From: Lineus longissimus
Lineage: Eukaryota; Nemertea; Pilidiophora; Heteronemertea; Lineidae
DNA: 64,000 nt
Reading direction: 5' to 3'
NCBI RefSeq assembly: GCF_910592395.1
Contig: NC_088316.1
Location: forward strand, 15,748,001-15,812,000
The notes beneath the pieces were generated by a model, which was not told the origin of the DNA, did no database searches, and was given only the letters and a program-made list of their open reading frames with translations. Made by a program: the position numbers and the translations under genes. Within the stretch, counting starts at the first letter, position 1; each line of letters opens with the position of its first letter. Positions 24,701 through 36,540 of this stretch are shown here, piece after piece.

Positions 24701-26863
24701 AGGCACCAGGTGCAGCTGATTTCTCATTTAAAGATGCATCAAATCCCATATCATCGATAGAATCCCGTAATTTTTCCGGCGAGCTTTCCAACGGATTGTA
24801 AACTATTCCAGCTTCCTTGTCTTCAAGTGAGACCTTGATTGACACCACGCCCGGCTTTGTCGAGATCATGCCTTCGATGTTACGAACACACGACTGACAA
24901 GTCATACCCTCGACAGAAATCAGCACTGTTTGATTAAGCGCAGCTTCGAACCCCATGTCATCAATTGCATCACAGACGGCTTGTGGAGTAGTCAGGAATG
25001 GATCATAGGAAACGGTGGCCATTTTCTTCTCCAGGGAAACAACAATGCTTCGTACACCACTTTTGCCTGATATGTTACCCTCAATATTTTTCACACAGGA
25101 CTGGCATGTCATGCCAACAATGTTAACAACAGTCTGACTGTCAGTTGACCTTTTGTCCTTGTGTTTGACCTTGGCGACAAAACCCATGTCATCAATTCTG
25201 TCTGCAATGCTCGCAGGGGTGTGGCTTGCAGCATCGAAGTTCACGGTCCCTTCTTTTTTGTCAAGATCAACCTAAAACGATAGGAAAACAACAGGTGACA
25301 ACTTCGGTTTGGAAATAGTAAATAACATGCTAACTTTCAATGCAGGGGAAAGACTGAACTTTAAAAACTATTTTCCGCGAGCTACAATGTACTCTTCTAG
25401 AGAAGGCTTGGTTCAAACAATCTTGGCATCTCTGTTTTTCTCTGACTATTCTTACTGGCATCTTGGGTACTTTGTATTCCCTGCCCAGATTAGAATTAAC
25501 ACCATTGGTAAAGAACATGCTCCCAAAATTTCGACACAACTCACCCTAACATCCTGGCAATGACAAGCTTCAGCTTGTATGAGTCGTATCTCCTGATACT
25601 CATGTCCGTTATTTATTTTTTTTCGAAACATAATGTCACAGCAAAACTTGTTACATTTTTAGAAAACGCTCCTTATGTTATCAGAGTCCTCAACTTATTC
25701 AAAGAATGAAGAAAACCTTGCTTCAGGATCAATACACATGACGTTTTCACTTCAGAGGTGTAACCTGTCTTTCATCCGAGTTAGCCAATTGACACAACTT
25801 GCCACTGAAGGCAAAGTAGATTGAAATGTCAGGTATCACTTGTCGGGATCATGCATGGTCACTGAAAGTTAATGTATGTCCTTTTTGATTGAGAACACAA
25901 GCATCTGCTTATCCTTGGTTCAATGATGCAGCTGTTGAAATAACACGGCTCACATCGAATTTGATCCTGCCTTTGTCAGAGAATACTCTTGATCTGACCA
26001 AAGAGGCTGGGGCAAAATCCTGACCTTGGCTATACTTGCAATGACATTTATTACTGTAGTTTAAGTTAACAATGGGCAATTTGACTGTATGATTTTGATT
26101 TGATTTCAAAACAGACATGATTGTGTTTTTCTCAGGTGGTCAACCACCATACAGACTACAGTCATGCCAGAAAGTCTTTAGGTCCTCAAATGACCATGTT
26201 CTTCCAGGAAGTTATAATCATAGCAAGACTTTAACCTTATCAGAGGTCACTGCAGGGAAGATACAAAACTCAGACATGCCAGAGTAGTAGTTAATGACCA
26301 GGACTCGAACAGGACACCTATTAACAGAACCAGCACAAAAAGAAAATATATGGAACACAACACCCAATCAATACCAGGAATCAATCCGGGGTTTTCCCAA
26401 TAAACAAGAATGACCATTGTCTTATGTCCTCTAGTAAACAGGAAGTAAACAGGATTTCGAGGAAAAAACCATAAAAACAAACGAGAGACAATTCTAAAAA
26501 ATTACTGATAAAGCGATGAAATATCCTGAATACGTTGAAAACCATGGAGTCGTCCCATATTGAATGGTGCACTACCTACAGAACAACACACTAGTCGCTG
26601 ATAAGTCAATAACACTAGTATGCTCCGCATGATAGGACAAAACAATATTATTATAGAGGACAAACCAGGCTGCCAGGTGCTTCCATCTATCAAGAAATAC
26701 ATTAACTAACAAAACATCAAGCTCATTTTAATCAACAGACACGTCTTGTACTAACCTTAATTGAATGTATCCCAGGGACTGCACCAATCATTCCCTCAAT
26801 ATTTTTTACACATGACTGGCACGTCATTCCATCAATATCTATCACAGTCGTTAACATTGCCAT
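15733..26863 (-). CDS. ATP7: Copper-transporting P1B-type ATPase, ATP7A/ATP7B orthologue, 19 exons
   Basis: Exons on the - strand, 5' to 3': 26863-26756, 25271-24245, 23733-23440, 22893-22730, 22430-22269, 21862-21783, 21578-21362, 21071-20838, 20482-20233, 20014-19890, 19667-19533, 19334-19143, 18819-18637, 18312-18090, 17756-17592, 17275-17133, 16918-16715, 16549-16329, 16030-15733; 1474 residues. It pumps Cu(I) into the secretory pathway or out of the cell using ATP. Seen: seven N-terminal heavy-metal-associated domains with GMTCxSC motifs (five, a linker in exon 3, then two; human ATP7A and ATP7B have six), TGE (835-837), CPC (959-961), DKTGT (phosphorylated D1003), SEHP (H1045), GDGVND (1267-1272), and the YN and MxxS copper-site motifs in the last two membrane helices. 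The tail has a dileucine (SLLAG) followed by acidic residues, like vertebrate trafficking signals. An in-frame TGA just upstream fixes the start; a 3' splice site near 26895 implies a 5' UTR exon. Confidence 0.98.
21962..22098 (-). mobile_element. tRNA-derived SINE in ATP7 intron 5
   Basis: On the - strand, from 22098 down, a tRNA-like head begins GGGAGCTGGTGGCTTAATTG (A box region) and carries a B box GGTTCGACTCG at 22043-22033. It is followed by an unrelated body that ends in GCGCTATATAAC near 21981. The head is about 70 bases, as expected for a Pol III promoter-bearing SINE. It lies in the same orientation as the ATP7 transcript. Confidence 0.75.
25272..26755. other. ATP7 intron 1
   Basis: Large intron splitting the first metal-binding domain after its CxxC motif. 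I see no repeat or gene inside it; open frames on either strand lack recognisable domains. Confidence 0.6.
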
Positions 26864-27218
26864 AGCTTCGTCGTGGGGTAATCAATCAAAATCTGGAAAG
26901 AGATAGTCTACATCAATTAAGAAACACACCTCTTGATGTTTCAACCCAATCGGGATATGGCAAAAAATGTCAGTTGATAAAGATCCTTTCTAATCTATGC
27001 TTCATCCAGATTGACCCAAATCAGCACTCAGCTTTTCTTAGACGAAAAAGTGGGATGTGATAAATGGTCACTACCGTAGTTCTCCAGTGGTATTTGTCTT
27101 TTCTATAGTTGAATATGGACTTCTCCATGGAGAGAGACGTCTGTACACAAAGACTAATGTGTAAAAATCGCAATGCACCAGCTGTCACATGAAGACATGA
27201 ATCTCATGACTGACATAG

Positions 27219-27255
27219 TGGTAGTAGTAGTAGTAGTGGTAGTAGTAGTAGAAGT
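27219..27255 (+). repeat. GTA trinucleotide microsatellite
   Basis: About a dozen GTA units with two GTG interruptions, just before the inverted-repeat element at 27267. Confidence 0.9.
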
Positions 27256-27266
27256 AAGTACGGAGC

Positions 27267-27382
27267 AACTGCAGAATAGCCGGGACACTCTGTGCTAAAT
27301 GATAGGAATGTGTACATAATGTACAGAGGGACAGAGTGTACATAATGTACAGAGCTACTACTGTCCCGGCTATTCTGCAGTT
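27267..27382. mobile_element. MITE-like element with perfect 21-bp terminal inverted repeats
   Basis: Arms 27267-27287 and 27362-27382 are exact reverse complements (AACTGCAGAATAGCCGGGAC plus one base). The interior holds two direct copies of TGTACATAATGTACAGAG, each containing its own palindrome. The 116-base size fits a non-autonomous DNA transposon; no clear target-site duplication is visible. Confidence 0.7.
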
Positions 27383-27401
27383 AGGCCGAAAGGGGTACCG
27401 G

Positions 27402-27434
27402 CATGGAGGTATTATTAAGATATATACCTCCATG
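27402..27434. repeat. Hairpin with CATGGAGGTAT arms
   Basis: CATGGAGGTAT (27402-27412) faces ATACCTCCATG (27424-27434). The left half (CATGGAGGTATTATTA) is identical to part of the perfect palindrome at 36740-36769, so this is a dispersed family. Confidence 0.75.
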
Positions 27435-28608
27435 GTACCGGTAAGTAAGATACAATCTGCCTGTCCGAGCTGCCAACAGCTTACGGCTATGCCTTCATTT
27501 CAATAGTAAGGATGGAGACAGATGTCAGAAATGTCACAAGCCAATGGCAATGACATGATGACGATTTACTCATGTTACTGTCAAGGAAGAAAGCCACTGG
27601 GGTCCCCTTTGCTTCCTAGGCGGGGCATAAAGCCTAAAATTTCTCTCTCCATCCTTCAACTATAGGATAGGCTACATATATCTATATGATCAGCAAAGGT
27701 AGCATCCACTTCAACTTGTCATGATGATCATGCACTTTGACTTTCGATTATCTGAAACACTAACAGATTATACTGTCAAAAGGTTGCAAATAAAGGCAAA
27801 TGTGGACTGGACGGTCACCCTTGGTGAAGTCAATACTGGGCTACATACATACCATCAAAAGCTACCGCAAATGATATCCAATCGAACCAGCGCAATCTGA
27901 GTGCTAAATCAGATATTTTCTTGACATTTCCCTGTTACTTCCTAACTTTTGTCAACATCCATGACATCTTCACCTCAAATGTTTGAGACTCTATGGGAAA
28001 TCCGTAGCTGAACTTTGGGACTTGAAAACTCAGTATAATCTCATTATTTAGCATATTTTATCAATGAATTTAATATTTCAAGCAAAGAAATTACTTTTTT
28101 CATCCGAAACTACAAATAAAATGTATAACTTTTGAAATTAATGACCGTTCCCATCTTTTTATCGGTTCTCATCTTACAACATTCAAGATGGCCCCCTCCA
28201 TTGGAATCCCTCAGCTGATCTTGAAATATTTTAGGTACTTCCCTTTAATTACCAAACTCGATTTATCCTTTACTTTGAGCTTCAGGACACTGTGTCTATT
28301 GTATTGCAATGTTGGAACCAAATTCGACTCCTGTCAAATGATTTGAAGCCCATGATTTTGCTACGTCAAATTTAACTGTGTAACTTACTCTGTACAAAAT
28401 GTACGTGGAACCATATTTCGACAGTAGCCCAACTACTGATAGTGCTGTGGTTGGTGGTTCTACGCCCTCATCCACCTTTGGGAGTCGGGTACATTGTCTG
28501 TTCAACTTTATGTTCATGCTGATTTGTCCATCTTACAGTAACACAGTTTTTAAAAGTTTTCACTAACTTTACTTTTAAATGATTTGTCCTTGCAGTTTCT
28601 TGTCTACA

Positions 28609-30535
28609 ATGATCACGGCACTGATCACAACCTGCGTACTTCTCATCCCAACCTGTGCCCTGGTGTACGTCCTGCTCAGACGATGGGTGCAAAAGCGAGC
28701 CAAGTCTCAACGTCAAAGGTTGAAGACACCTGGGGATGCTGTTACTGTTGGGTTCTTTCATCCCTACTGTAATGCAGGTGGAGGTGGGGAACGTGTCTTA
28801 TGGGTTGCTATCAGGGCCATGCAGAACAAGTAAGTTCCAGTGTTTCCTCCCAAACTGAAAAAATAGATTATAAAGTGAAATTCTTCCATCATTTTTTGAG
28901 AAGAAAAACACTCTTCTCTACCATACGTTGTGCTTCTCACACTTACACTTGCTCTTAGACAGATAACGGTATTGCGCTCTTTGTATTTCAAAAACTTAAT
29001 TTGCCATTTTGTTCGAACATAATCCGCATGTGAGGTGTCATTGTAGAAGAATATATGTATGTCTCATCGTCTGTTATAGTGACCAGAAAGAACTATACAA
29101 TTCGATCTGCTTTTTCTTCCAGGTACCCAAACGTTGAGTGCGTGGTGTACACCGGTGATAGTAATGCCACCAGTGAAGAGATCGTCAACCGTGCCCGGGA
29201 GCGATTCAACGTAAATCTTGTCAGGCCTGTCCGGTTTATCTTCCTAACAAAACGTGACTGGGTCGAGGCTGGAACATTTCCATACTTTACATTACTTGGA
29301 CAAAGCTTAGGTTCGATGTGGCTTGGCTGGGAAGCACTGATGAAGTTTGTACCCGATGTGTACATCGACAGTATGGGATATGCCTTCACATTGCCACTTT
29401 TCAAATATTTGGGTAAATGTCGCGTGGGTTGCTATGTACATTACCCAACCATTAGCACTGACATGTTGAATCGTGTTGCTGAGAGACGAGGTACATACAA
29501 CAATGCATCATTTGTAGCAAGCAGCCCTGTCCTCAGCCAAGGGAAATTAATCTACTACCATATCTTTGCTTATCTTTATGGGATCGTTGGAAAGTGTTCT
29601 GAAGTTGTCATGGTAAATTCCTCATGGACAGAAGGTCATATCTTACATCTATGGAAAACAAGGGATTGTACTCATACTCTTTTTCCTCCATGCAACACAA
29701 CTGAATTCCTTGGCATTTCCCTGACGAAAAAAGAAACGGACAAGTACAAGTCCATTGTCTCCATAGCCCAGTTCAGACCAGAGAAGGACCACCCGCTACA
29801 GATAAAATCATTTGATGAATTTCTCAAATGTGTCCCATTCGCTGAAAGGAAATTCTACAAGTTAATCTTGATTGGTAGTTGTCGGAATTCTGAGGACATG
29901 GAGCGTGTGGATCGTTTGAGAAAGCTTTGTGACGTTTTGTGTATTCGAGAGTATGTTGAGTTCAAGTTGAATGTGTCCTTTACGGATTTGAAGAATTACC
30001 TAGGGTCTGCTGTCATTGGAATTCATACCATGTGGAATGAACACTTTGGAATTGGTAGGTATTCAGAATACTGTCCTATCCTTGGGATTTCACGAAGTGT
30101 TGGCCTAGCACTGGCCATTTTAGATAAAATAGCTTTTATAAGGTATCTTAAATATGTCAAATGAAGGTCAAAATTCAAGCTCTTCTACCAAAGATGTAAC
30201 AAGATTGACAATATAGCCAACCAAATTTTATTATTATTTATCGTTTTATAATTTCAGGTGTGGTTGAGTGCATGGCTGCTGGAACGATAATCCTGGCACA
30301 CAACTCGGGAGGACCAAAACTGGACATTGTCACAGAATACCATGGGAAAAAGACTGGCTTTTTGGCAAGTGATGAGGAATCTTATGCGAAGGCCATGAAG
30401 ACTATATTTGACATGTCTGAGGCGGAGCGTTTAGAGATTCGTTCAAATGCTCGGGAGTCTGTGAAACGATTCTCTGATGATGACTTTGAAGCTGGATTCG
30501 TTGCTGCCACAGAGGTCTTGTTGCAGAGGAGCTAG
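28609..30535 (+). CDS. ALG11: GDP-Man:Man3GlcNAc2-PP-dolichol alpha-1,2-mannosyltransferase, 3 exons
   Basis: Exons 28609-28829, 29123-30054, 30258-30535; 476 residues (human protein 492). It adds the fourth and fifth mannoses to the dolichol-linked N-glycan precursor on the cytosolic face of the ER. Seen: an N-terminal membrane anchor (about 1-25), the glycine-rich [16 protein letters not shown] start of the GT-B fold (50-65), an almost unbroken match to the family through [17 protein letters not shown] and [30 protein letters not shown], and the GT4 E(x7)E motif E380/E388 in EHFGIGVVE, which spans the exon 2/3 junction. The start is the first ATG after the 3' splice site at 28595. A short in-frame extension encoded by an upstream exon is possible, but the anchor fits this start. 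Poly(A) signal AATAAA at 31017. Head-to-head with ATP7. Confidence 0.97.
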
Positions 30536-33500
30536 AGACAATAATTTGGACTGTTGGCTTATGTTGCTTTTATTGTGCCTTGAGGTTTAGTTGACGATTT
30601 TTATGGCTGTCAATGCATGGGGAGACAACTTTATTTTCACAAAATAGTCGCTCTTCCCATTCATAAGGGGGAGAAGTGACATTCTTGTTCGTTCTAGTCA
30701 GTCTGTTGGTTTGAAACATGTAAAGAACCCCAAGGAATAGAACTTTGTTTTAAATCAGCTTTCAAGAGACAGTCACTTCATATAGCAACCACCTGTCTAA
30801 AAAAACATTCCTCATGAAACAGATCTTTATAAAAGATGGTGATGTAGTCTGTTTGTTAAGAATTCAGTACAAGTACAAGTGCCAAGAGGAACTTTGTTCT
30901 TGACAATAGCTTTTTCCTTCAATTGTTATTTAAAGTGTTGGAACCTAATCTATTCCATATATTGAATGGCACTTACCAAATGTGCTACTTATGTTATTGC
31001 AATGATTACCTTCAACAATAAAAAGTTATGAGAATTATTTATACTAAGATATTGTTTTTGATTTTCACGACTCTTGATGGCCCAACAGGACATATTGTCC
31101 CTTTCTCTTCAACTGGCTCTTAGTCTAGTACCTGGCCATAATGATGTGATATTCCTGTGGCCAAAAAATGTCGATAGTACCTGGATGCTCTCCCAAACTA
31201 CAAGCCAAGGCCCACAGACTCAACACTGAGGATATCACAACTGTAAAGGAAACTGGAATGATGTCACAAACATGGACAATATCACAACCAAATGCGAAGA
31301 CAACTGTGATGTTATGACAAACTAGTCATGTCTGTGAGGACAGTATCACAACCATTTCTATGAAAAAGGCGCTTACTGCCCCACCTGTCAGGAGTCGTCA
31401 CAACATTATAGATGGCAGCACCACTGCTATCACATGGCAGGTGCTTTGAACGCGCACGTAGCGACGGCCCCTGGTCGAGTTTACATTAAGAGGCTCGCTG
31501 AACTCGTGTCTGGTCGCCAAATCTATTCCCATCTGTAAATTCTCTGAAGCTGCCATCCACCGAGAAGTAATATCTTTGCCAGGTAATATAATATGATATT
31601 GTCCTTATGAATACATTTTCGAGACAAGTTCATCAGTAATTTGTGGTCATATCCAACTTAGCTGACTGACACCTCTTCTTTTTACAACACTTTACTTGAA
31701 TGTCCAATTCCGACGCATAAGAGATGCGCGTAGGTCAATTTTACATGATAAGAGTGAGCCCGCATATGGCACAGCCTGTTTAAAGTTAAACTGATTTCAG
31801 AATAGTATACGTAAGCGCATTACACCACACCAAAAGGACGACGTAATCACAACCACCGCATTATCCGCAGAGAGACTGACGTCATTGTCTCTCCAACATG
31901 AGGTTCTACCGGATTGGTTCGTGCTGATGACTGGTGGTAATATATTCACAGGGAAGGCAGATTGTTCCAAGAGCTTGGATATTGTGTTTTTCTGTTTCAT
32001 GTTGCAGTAGGCCAACATTTCTGCAGTATAATAATTGGAATAGACAGCGGTCGCGTAACTAATAGTTCTAGTATTGGACTTGGAGGAGCTTATTTGAGAA
32101 GGATAATTTTTGCACCAATGATATTGAAGGTTTGTTGAATCATTTTTCAAAATTCCTCACTAATCAACCCTACGAAACATTTCTATTTATTCCATAACAG
32201 ATAAATTGAATGGTCTTGATGCACACATCTTTAAAACGGGGACTATGTCATTTTCGAATTGTTGACTGGACGCTTTTGTCCACAGGGGGCACAACAACCA
32301 AAATGAAATTTTGAAATGTGTCATGGCGTCCTCAATGTTCCAGCCACAATATTGTCTTCCATCTTCTCCAAAAACTGCATCGCCATCACAACGACCTGAT
32401 GTCTTCCTTTAAAGCTATTCTCTCCGTTATTTCAATGTATTTTCATCACTCTGGTGCTCCTCGTATCATTTCTGTTGGTAGCAGACGTACAGGGAAGTAA
32501 TTGTCATATACGCGATTCGGTCATTAATTGAGACTCTCTGTCAGTTATAATGACAATGGCAAGCACATTACGAATGTAAATATGATATAGAATAGGAGGA
32601 AATTCGACCTATTTACAAATTTGAATTACATGATGATGAGTAGCACAAACTGTATATAGTTCTGAGCCTGGCTAAATAGAAAAGATTCGTGATCTGTCTG
32701 ATGCCAAGCATGATTTATTGGACAAAATGATTACATCTGCCGACCCGCTTCTATATGGTTCACTAGCTGATCACATACCATTTCATGTGATTTATGTTGT
32801 CATAAATGGTATATTTGACATGGAAATTTAGGTGCTGAAGTTTATACATTGATTCATGGCTAAGTCAACACAGGTACCAATTAAGCGTTGCATCATGGTG
32901 GGGGAGATTGGCTTTCATGTGTCCAAGGGTTGCAGCTGAGTTGGTCGACAGTATCATGGATTCCCATTCATTGGTACAGGGAGAAGCTGAACCAGTTGAA
33001 ATGCAATTTTCAACCACATAGGATCAGTCAATTCAAAGCAGATGCATTTCTCAAATATGCTATTGACCCGCTTCCAAATCTCAAATGTCCATGTCACAGC
33101 ATCTATGACCTCCTGATTGTGACCGGCCCAAGGCCAGTGCACTTTCCCCATCCGAAGCTGCTGGTACCAGTGTGATGTTGTTTTTACAACTGTTATTGAA
33201 GGTTGCACTTCTGCAAGGTCGCTGTGAAACCAAAACACCAGGATGAAACTTGTCCTGATCGTGACATTCTCAAAAACATCTTTTGATTTTATCATTCGTC
33301 TCTTTTCTCGGCCCATTTTGCTTTCGTTGTTCGCGTCGGCGCTCCTCAATTTCTGTCTTCGGTTATGCGACAATGGTCTGTGTGGCACGGTCATTCACTT
33401 CATGCCAGGACATGGAAAACGTGTGTGGTATTCCAGGACTAATCAATGCAGTTGAAATATTGATTCACCGTTAGTTTATGCATGAGATTATTAATAAAAT

Positions 33501-35070
33501 ATCAATACTTACGTCCAGCACGAAAGTGGCGACAGACGACAGGACTTTATTGTCTGCATGGGACATATGATATATGAAAGTTATGTACACTGCTGATTTT
33601 GTTGCCATGGTTTTTGAACAATACGCATACTTAGAAAGAAGAGCAATGCGAGTGACCGAAATTGCAGTTTTGTTATCAAAACAAACCAGAATTTCAAAAA
33701 ACACCAACCCGGCATGAAAGTAAGACGTGAATTGAAAGTTAGTAGCTTTTTTTCATGACTGAATCCAACATCCATTTTACCAGCTTGCCAGTGAAGTTAG
33801 ACTGAGGCGAACTACAGACTTTAAAACCTACCGGTAACGACCCATTAGGGCAGTGTCCCCCCCCCCCCCCCCACCCACCCCCACCCCCTCATCCTCTTGC
33901 AAACAGGGCTCCTCCTTACGCACGTTTCCGAGAGTGAAATGGCCAGATATGTCAGTATGTATTAGACATAGAAATCCGTTATATATTTCACTGGAGGGTA
34001 ACTCTTGCTATCAAGTTTGTTTCTGCAGGGGAAAGCTTTCCTACAGTATAAAGCTTTTATGCTAAGTAACCTTAGAGTAAACAGCTGCTGATCGACCAGA
34101 CAGCTGCAAAAGCTAAACAGAATGTTCAGAAATATCCGAAAACTTAAAGGGGGAATGAAGCAGGAACGCCGAGAGATATGATTCGAATATGCACATCAGT
34201 TTCGAGAACTGGGACTGCATGGTTTGACTGGGCTTGTCATCCTTATAAATGACAAGCATGATATGTGACACCTATCGGCGATTTCGTATACTTAATCTAC
34301 ATGACCCAGACTCCAGCTAATAGTCTCCCTTTTAGGGGAACGCTGATCGATAATGGCTGGCAGGGATTTGTATACCTGAGCCGAAATTCTATCAATCCAA
34401 GCCAGCGAAAATAATGCTAATGCTAACAACAATATTCCAGCCAGGTAAGAACATTAAAGCGATATAAAACAGCCGTAAGAGATGTTGAAGTAGGCCTTGA
34501 TCGGGCCCGTGAGGCTGGCTGAATTAAGATTCAAATTGGCGGTTCGCTCCTTCAGTGATCCATGAGCTGCCTGCATCATTGTATCAACATCCCGAACACG
34601 CAACCCTCATCTTACCCCATATTAAGTCCAATCCGCACCTTTTTAAACCCTTCCATTTCGTCATCCTGATCGTCGTCCCCCTATGCTACAGGAAGAGGCC
34701 GGTCCACTGCGTCCGGAGTGTAGTTTTCCATTACGCGGCTAAATTTACTCAAGAGTTTCGACAGATGGTCTTTGAATGGTTGTGAAATAATCGTTCTAAA
34801 TCTGAAAATTAATGATAAGAGCGATTAATTTGCTAAATTTGTAACCGAGCCATCTGTTATGATTACATGCGCTTGAATTTATAAACTTTGTGTGAGTTGT
34901 GAGTCGATATGATGATCCCTATGAACGACTATTCCTTGGTCGAATTGTCCTTAATTGCCACGTTTGATGGTCTTCAGACAAATTATTCGATTGTCATTCT
35001 CGGACTCGTGGTACATGTCTGCAAAGATATCACATTATTCTCATTATGCCTTGTGTCCTTCTCTTTCCAG
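30536..35070. other. Long intergenic stretch between ALG11 and the aerolysin-like gene
   Basis: The first 490 bases are ALG11 3' UTR. The rest (about 4 kb) holds no gene I can support. Open frames at 31797-32150 (-), 32954-33394 (-) and 33243-33455 (+) have no recognisable domain. A poly-C run of about 17 bases followed by CCCA repeats lies at 33857-33890, and a 9-bp stem hairpin at 34232-34257. The 5' exon and promoter of the gene at 35080 presumably lie near its right end. Confidence 0.5.
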
Positions 35071-35079
35071 AATTCAGGG

Positions 35080-35859
35080 ATGCAGGAAGGCGGCGTTGTC
35101 GACATCAAGGATATCGTGAATAACTACGCACGGAGCTGGTACGAGAGAAAATTCCAGAAAGCACTGGAGAAGAAGTTTGGCAAACTGCCGTGGGATAGAC
35201 TGTCGGTTGAGACGGATAATTCGCGGCTCATCATTGAACACGAAAAAGCAACTTACGAACAAGAGAAGAGTGGTTTAGGGACATGTTCGCCACGATATTC
35301 CGTGCTGTTCAAATCAAATTATAACAACACCACGGATGGAACACTGCATTATGAAATCTCGACGGAGCGGCGCACGAGGACAAGCGTCGCTTTGACAATT
35401 ACGGAAGGGTTTCGCTACGGCGGGAGCTTCGAGGTGAAGCTTGCCCCACCTTCTTTAGAGTGCAGTCTCGGATTCTCAAGCGAAATCAGCTTCGAGAAAA
35501 GCGTGCAGACGACCAAGGAACAAGAAGTCGTCTGGACCTTGAATACCACTGTGGATGTGCCGCCGTGCACGTGCACAACTGTTGAGCTGGTCGTCAGGGA
35601 CGACGAATACGACGGAAGATTTCGCATTCGGAGTTTCTTCAGTGGTGAGATCCATGTGAATATTCGCAAGGAAAACACCAACCTTACTACGATCACAATT
35701 AGTAATTTAGGACAGATTCTGACGGAGGAGATGGGTTTCAAACGCGATCCTATAACCAAGCGACTGTATTTTGATACGCATGGGGTTTGTAATTGTCGTT
35801 ACGGGGTGGAACAGGATGTCAGGACTAGTAATACCCCCATTGCGCAGAAGGAAAGTTAG
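35080..35859 (+). CDS. Aerolysin-like (ETX/MTX2-type fold) protein, single coding exon
   Basis: 259 residues. I chose the ATG at 35080 because a strong 3' splice site (TCTTTCCAG ending at 35070) precedes it. The longer open frame back to 34909 would then be intron. Seen: a charged helical N-terminus (about 1-60), then a long run of alternating polar/hydrophobic beta-strand sequence (about 75-235). This includes a Ser/Thr-rich segment around SLGFSSEISFEKS and the turn VPPCTCTTVELVVRDDEYDG, which I associate with the pore-forming domain of aerolysin/epsilon-toxin/MTX2-type proteins found in molluscs and other invertebrates. No signal peptide is visible in this form, so secretion would need an upstream exon or a non-classical route. 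The role (defence, digestion or other) is unknown. The family call rests on pattern recognition only. Poly(A) signal AATAAA at 35945. Confidence 0.65.
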   Translation: MQEGGVVDIKDIVNNYARSWYERKFQKALEKKFGKLPWDRLSVETDNSRLIIEHEKATYEQEKSGLGTCSPRYSVLFKSNYNNTTDGTLHYEISTERRTRTSVALTITEGFRYGGSFEVKLAPPSLECSLGFSSEISFEKSVQTTKEQEVVWTLNTTVDVPPCTCTTVELVVRDDEYDGRFRIRSFFSGEIHVNIRKENTNLTTITISNLGQILTEEMGFKRDPITKRLYFDTHGVCNCRYGVEQDVRTSNTPIAQKES

Positions 35860-36540
35860 TGGATAGCGGTGCCATCATATTGGATTGTGGAAGCTAGTGT
35901 CTTGGGATCTTGGACTTGTCGCATCCAGGGGATGGGTCTAATTGAATAAATATATGTGTGGAAAACCTTGCTCACATGACGCCGGCATACCGGTAGGTTG
36001 CGACTGTGGTACCAAAAAGATAGGTCTCGCAACCGTTTTAGAATGTCAAAGTGATGGAGTTATGACAACAATATTGTGGTGTATACATTGTTTTCCTTTT
36101 GTCTTTCCATATCGCTGAAGATGTCTCGCTGAGACAATCGCCGGGTTTTTGTTTTTCTTGTCGTATTCGTTAAATCATTTAAGACTGGTGAACATCTGAG
36201 AAGGTCAAATTGAGGCGAGGATCAGCCCTTAGTCAGTGAAATCTGAATTCAGCGTTTACCATGGTGAAATCAGAGTTTACCAAGGTGAAATCAGAGTTTA
36301 CCATGCTCACCAAGGTAAATGTAGATTTTACCATGCTCACCATGGTGAAATATTTCACCGTCCCAATTTCACCAGTGCCGAAATTTAAAAAAGCGATGTT
36401 AGGAACGAAATCAGCGCCTCTAGTGTCAAGATTGCACCATCAGGAGGGATTTCCAATTATTCCGTCGCTGGCGCTCTATAAAAAAGTGACGGCAATGGAC
36501 TACCCTTGAATTGTTGCAATAAATCGAATGTCACCTGGCT
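35860..36540. other. Intergenic stretch between the aerolysin-like gene and the small unknown gene
   Basis: It contains the poly(A) signal at 35945. At 36245-36350 there is a short tandem array of GTGAAATCAGAGTTTACCA-type units (about 20-30 bases each, three to four copies) with inverted relatives. No gene is seen. Confidence 0.6.

Larger units (their letters stand above)
26864..28608. promoter_or_regulatory. Divergent intergenic region between ATP7 and ALG11
   Basis: About 1.7 kb separates the two start codons. It should hold both promoters and the 5' UTR exons. A 3' splice site (TTTCCAG on the - strand) lies near 26895 for ATP7, and another (CCTTGCAG, ending 28595) precedes the ALG11 coding exon. 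It also contains a GTA-rich microsatellite (27219-27255) and the inverted-repeat elements at 27267-27382 and 27402-27434. No TATA box or copper-response element could be assigned. Confidence 0.6.

Noticed and set aside
28579-28608. Upstream in-frame ATG for ALG11
   Set aside because: The ATG at 28579 lies before the 3' splice site that ends at 28595, so it is intronic in the preferred model. The ATG at 28609 directly precedes the membrane anchor.
31797-32150. 117-codon open frame on the - strand
   Set aside because: No recognisable motif, no neighbouring exons with compatible splice sites, and low-complexity composition.
32954-33394. 146-codon open frame on the - strand
   Set aside because: No domain, no codon pattern like the real genes and overlapping open frames on the other strand. 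Probably chance.
34909-35079. Upstream ATG giving a 316-residue form of the aerolysin-like protein
   Set aside because: A strong polypyrimidine tract and CAG at 35061-35070 mark a 3' splice site, and the extra 57 residues are unlike the rest of the protein. The ATG at 35080 is preferred, though cDNA could overturn this.
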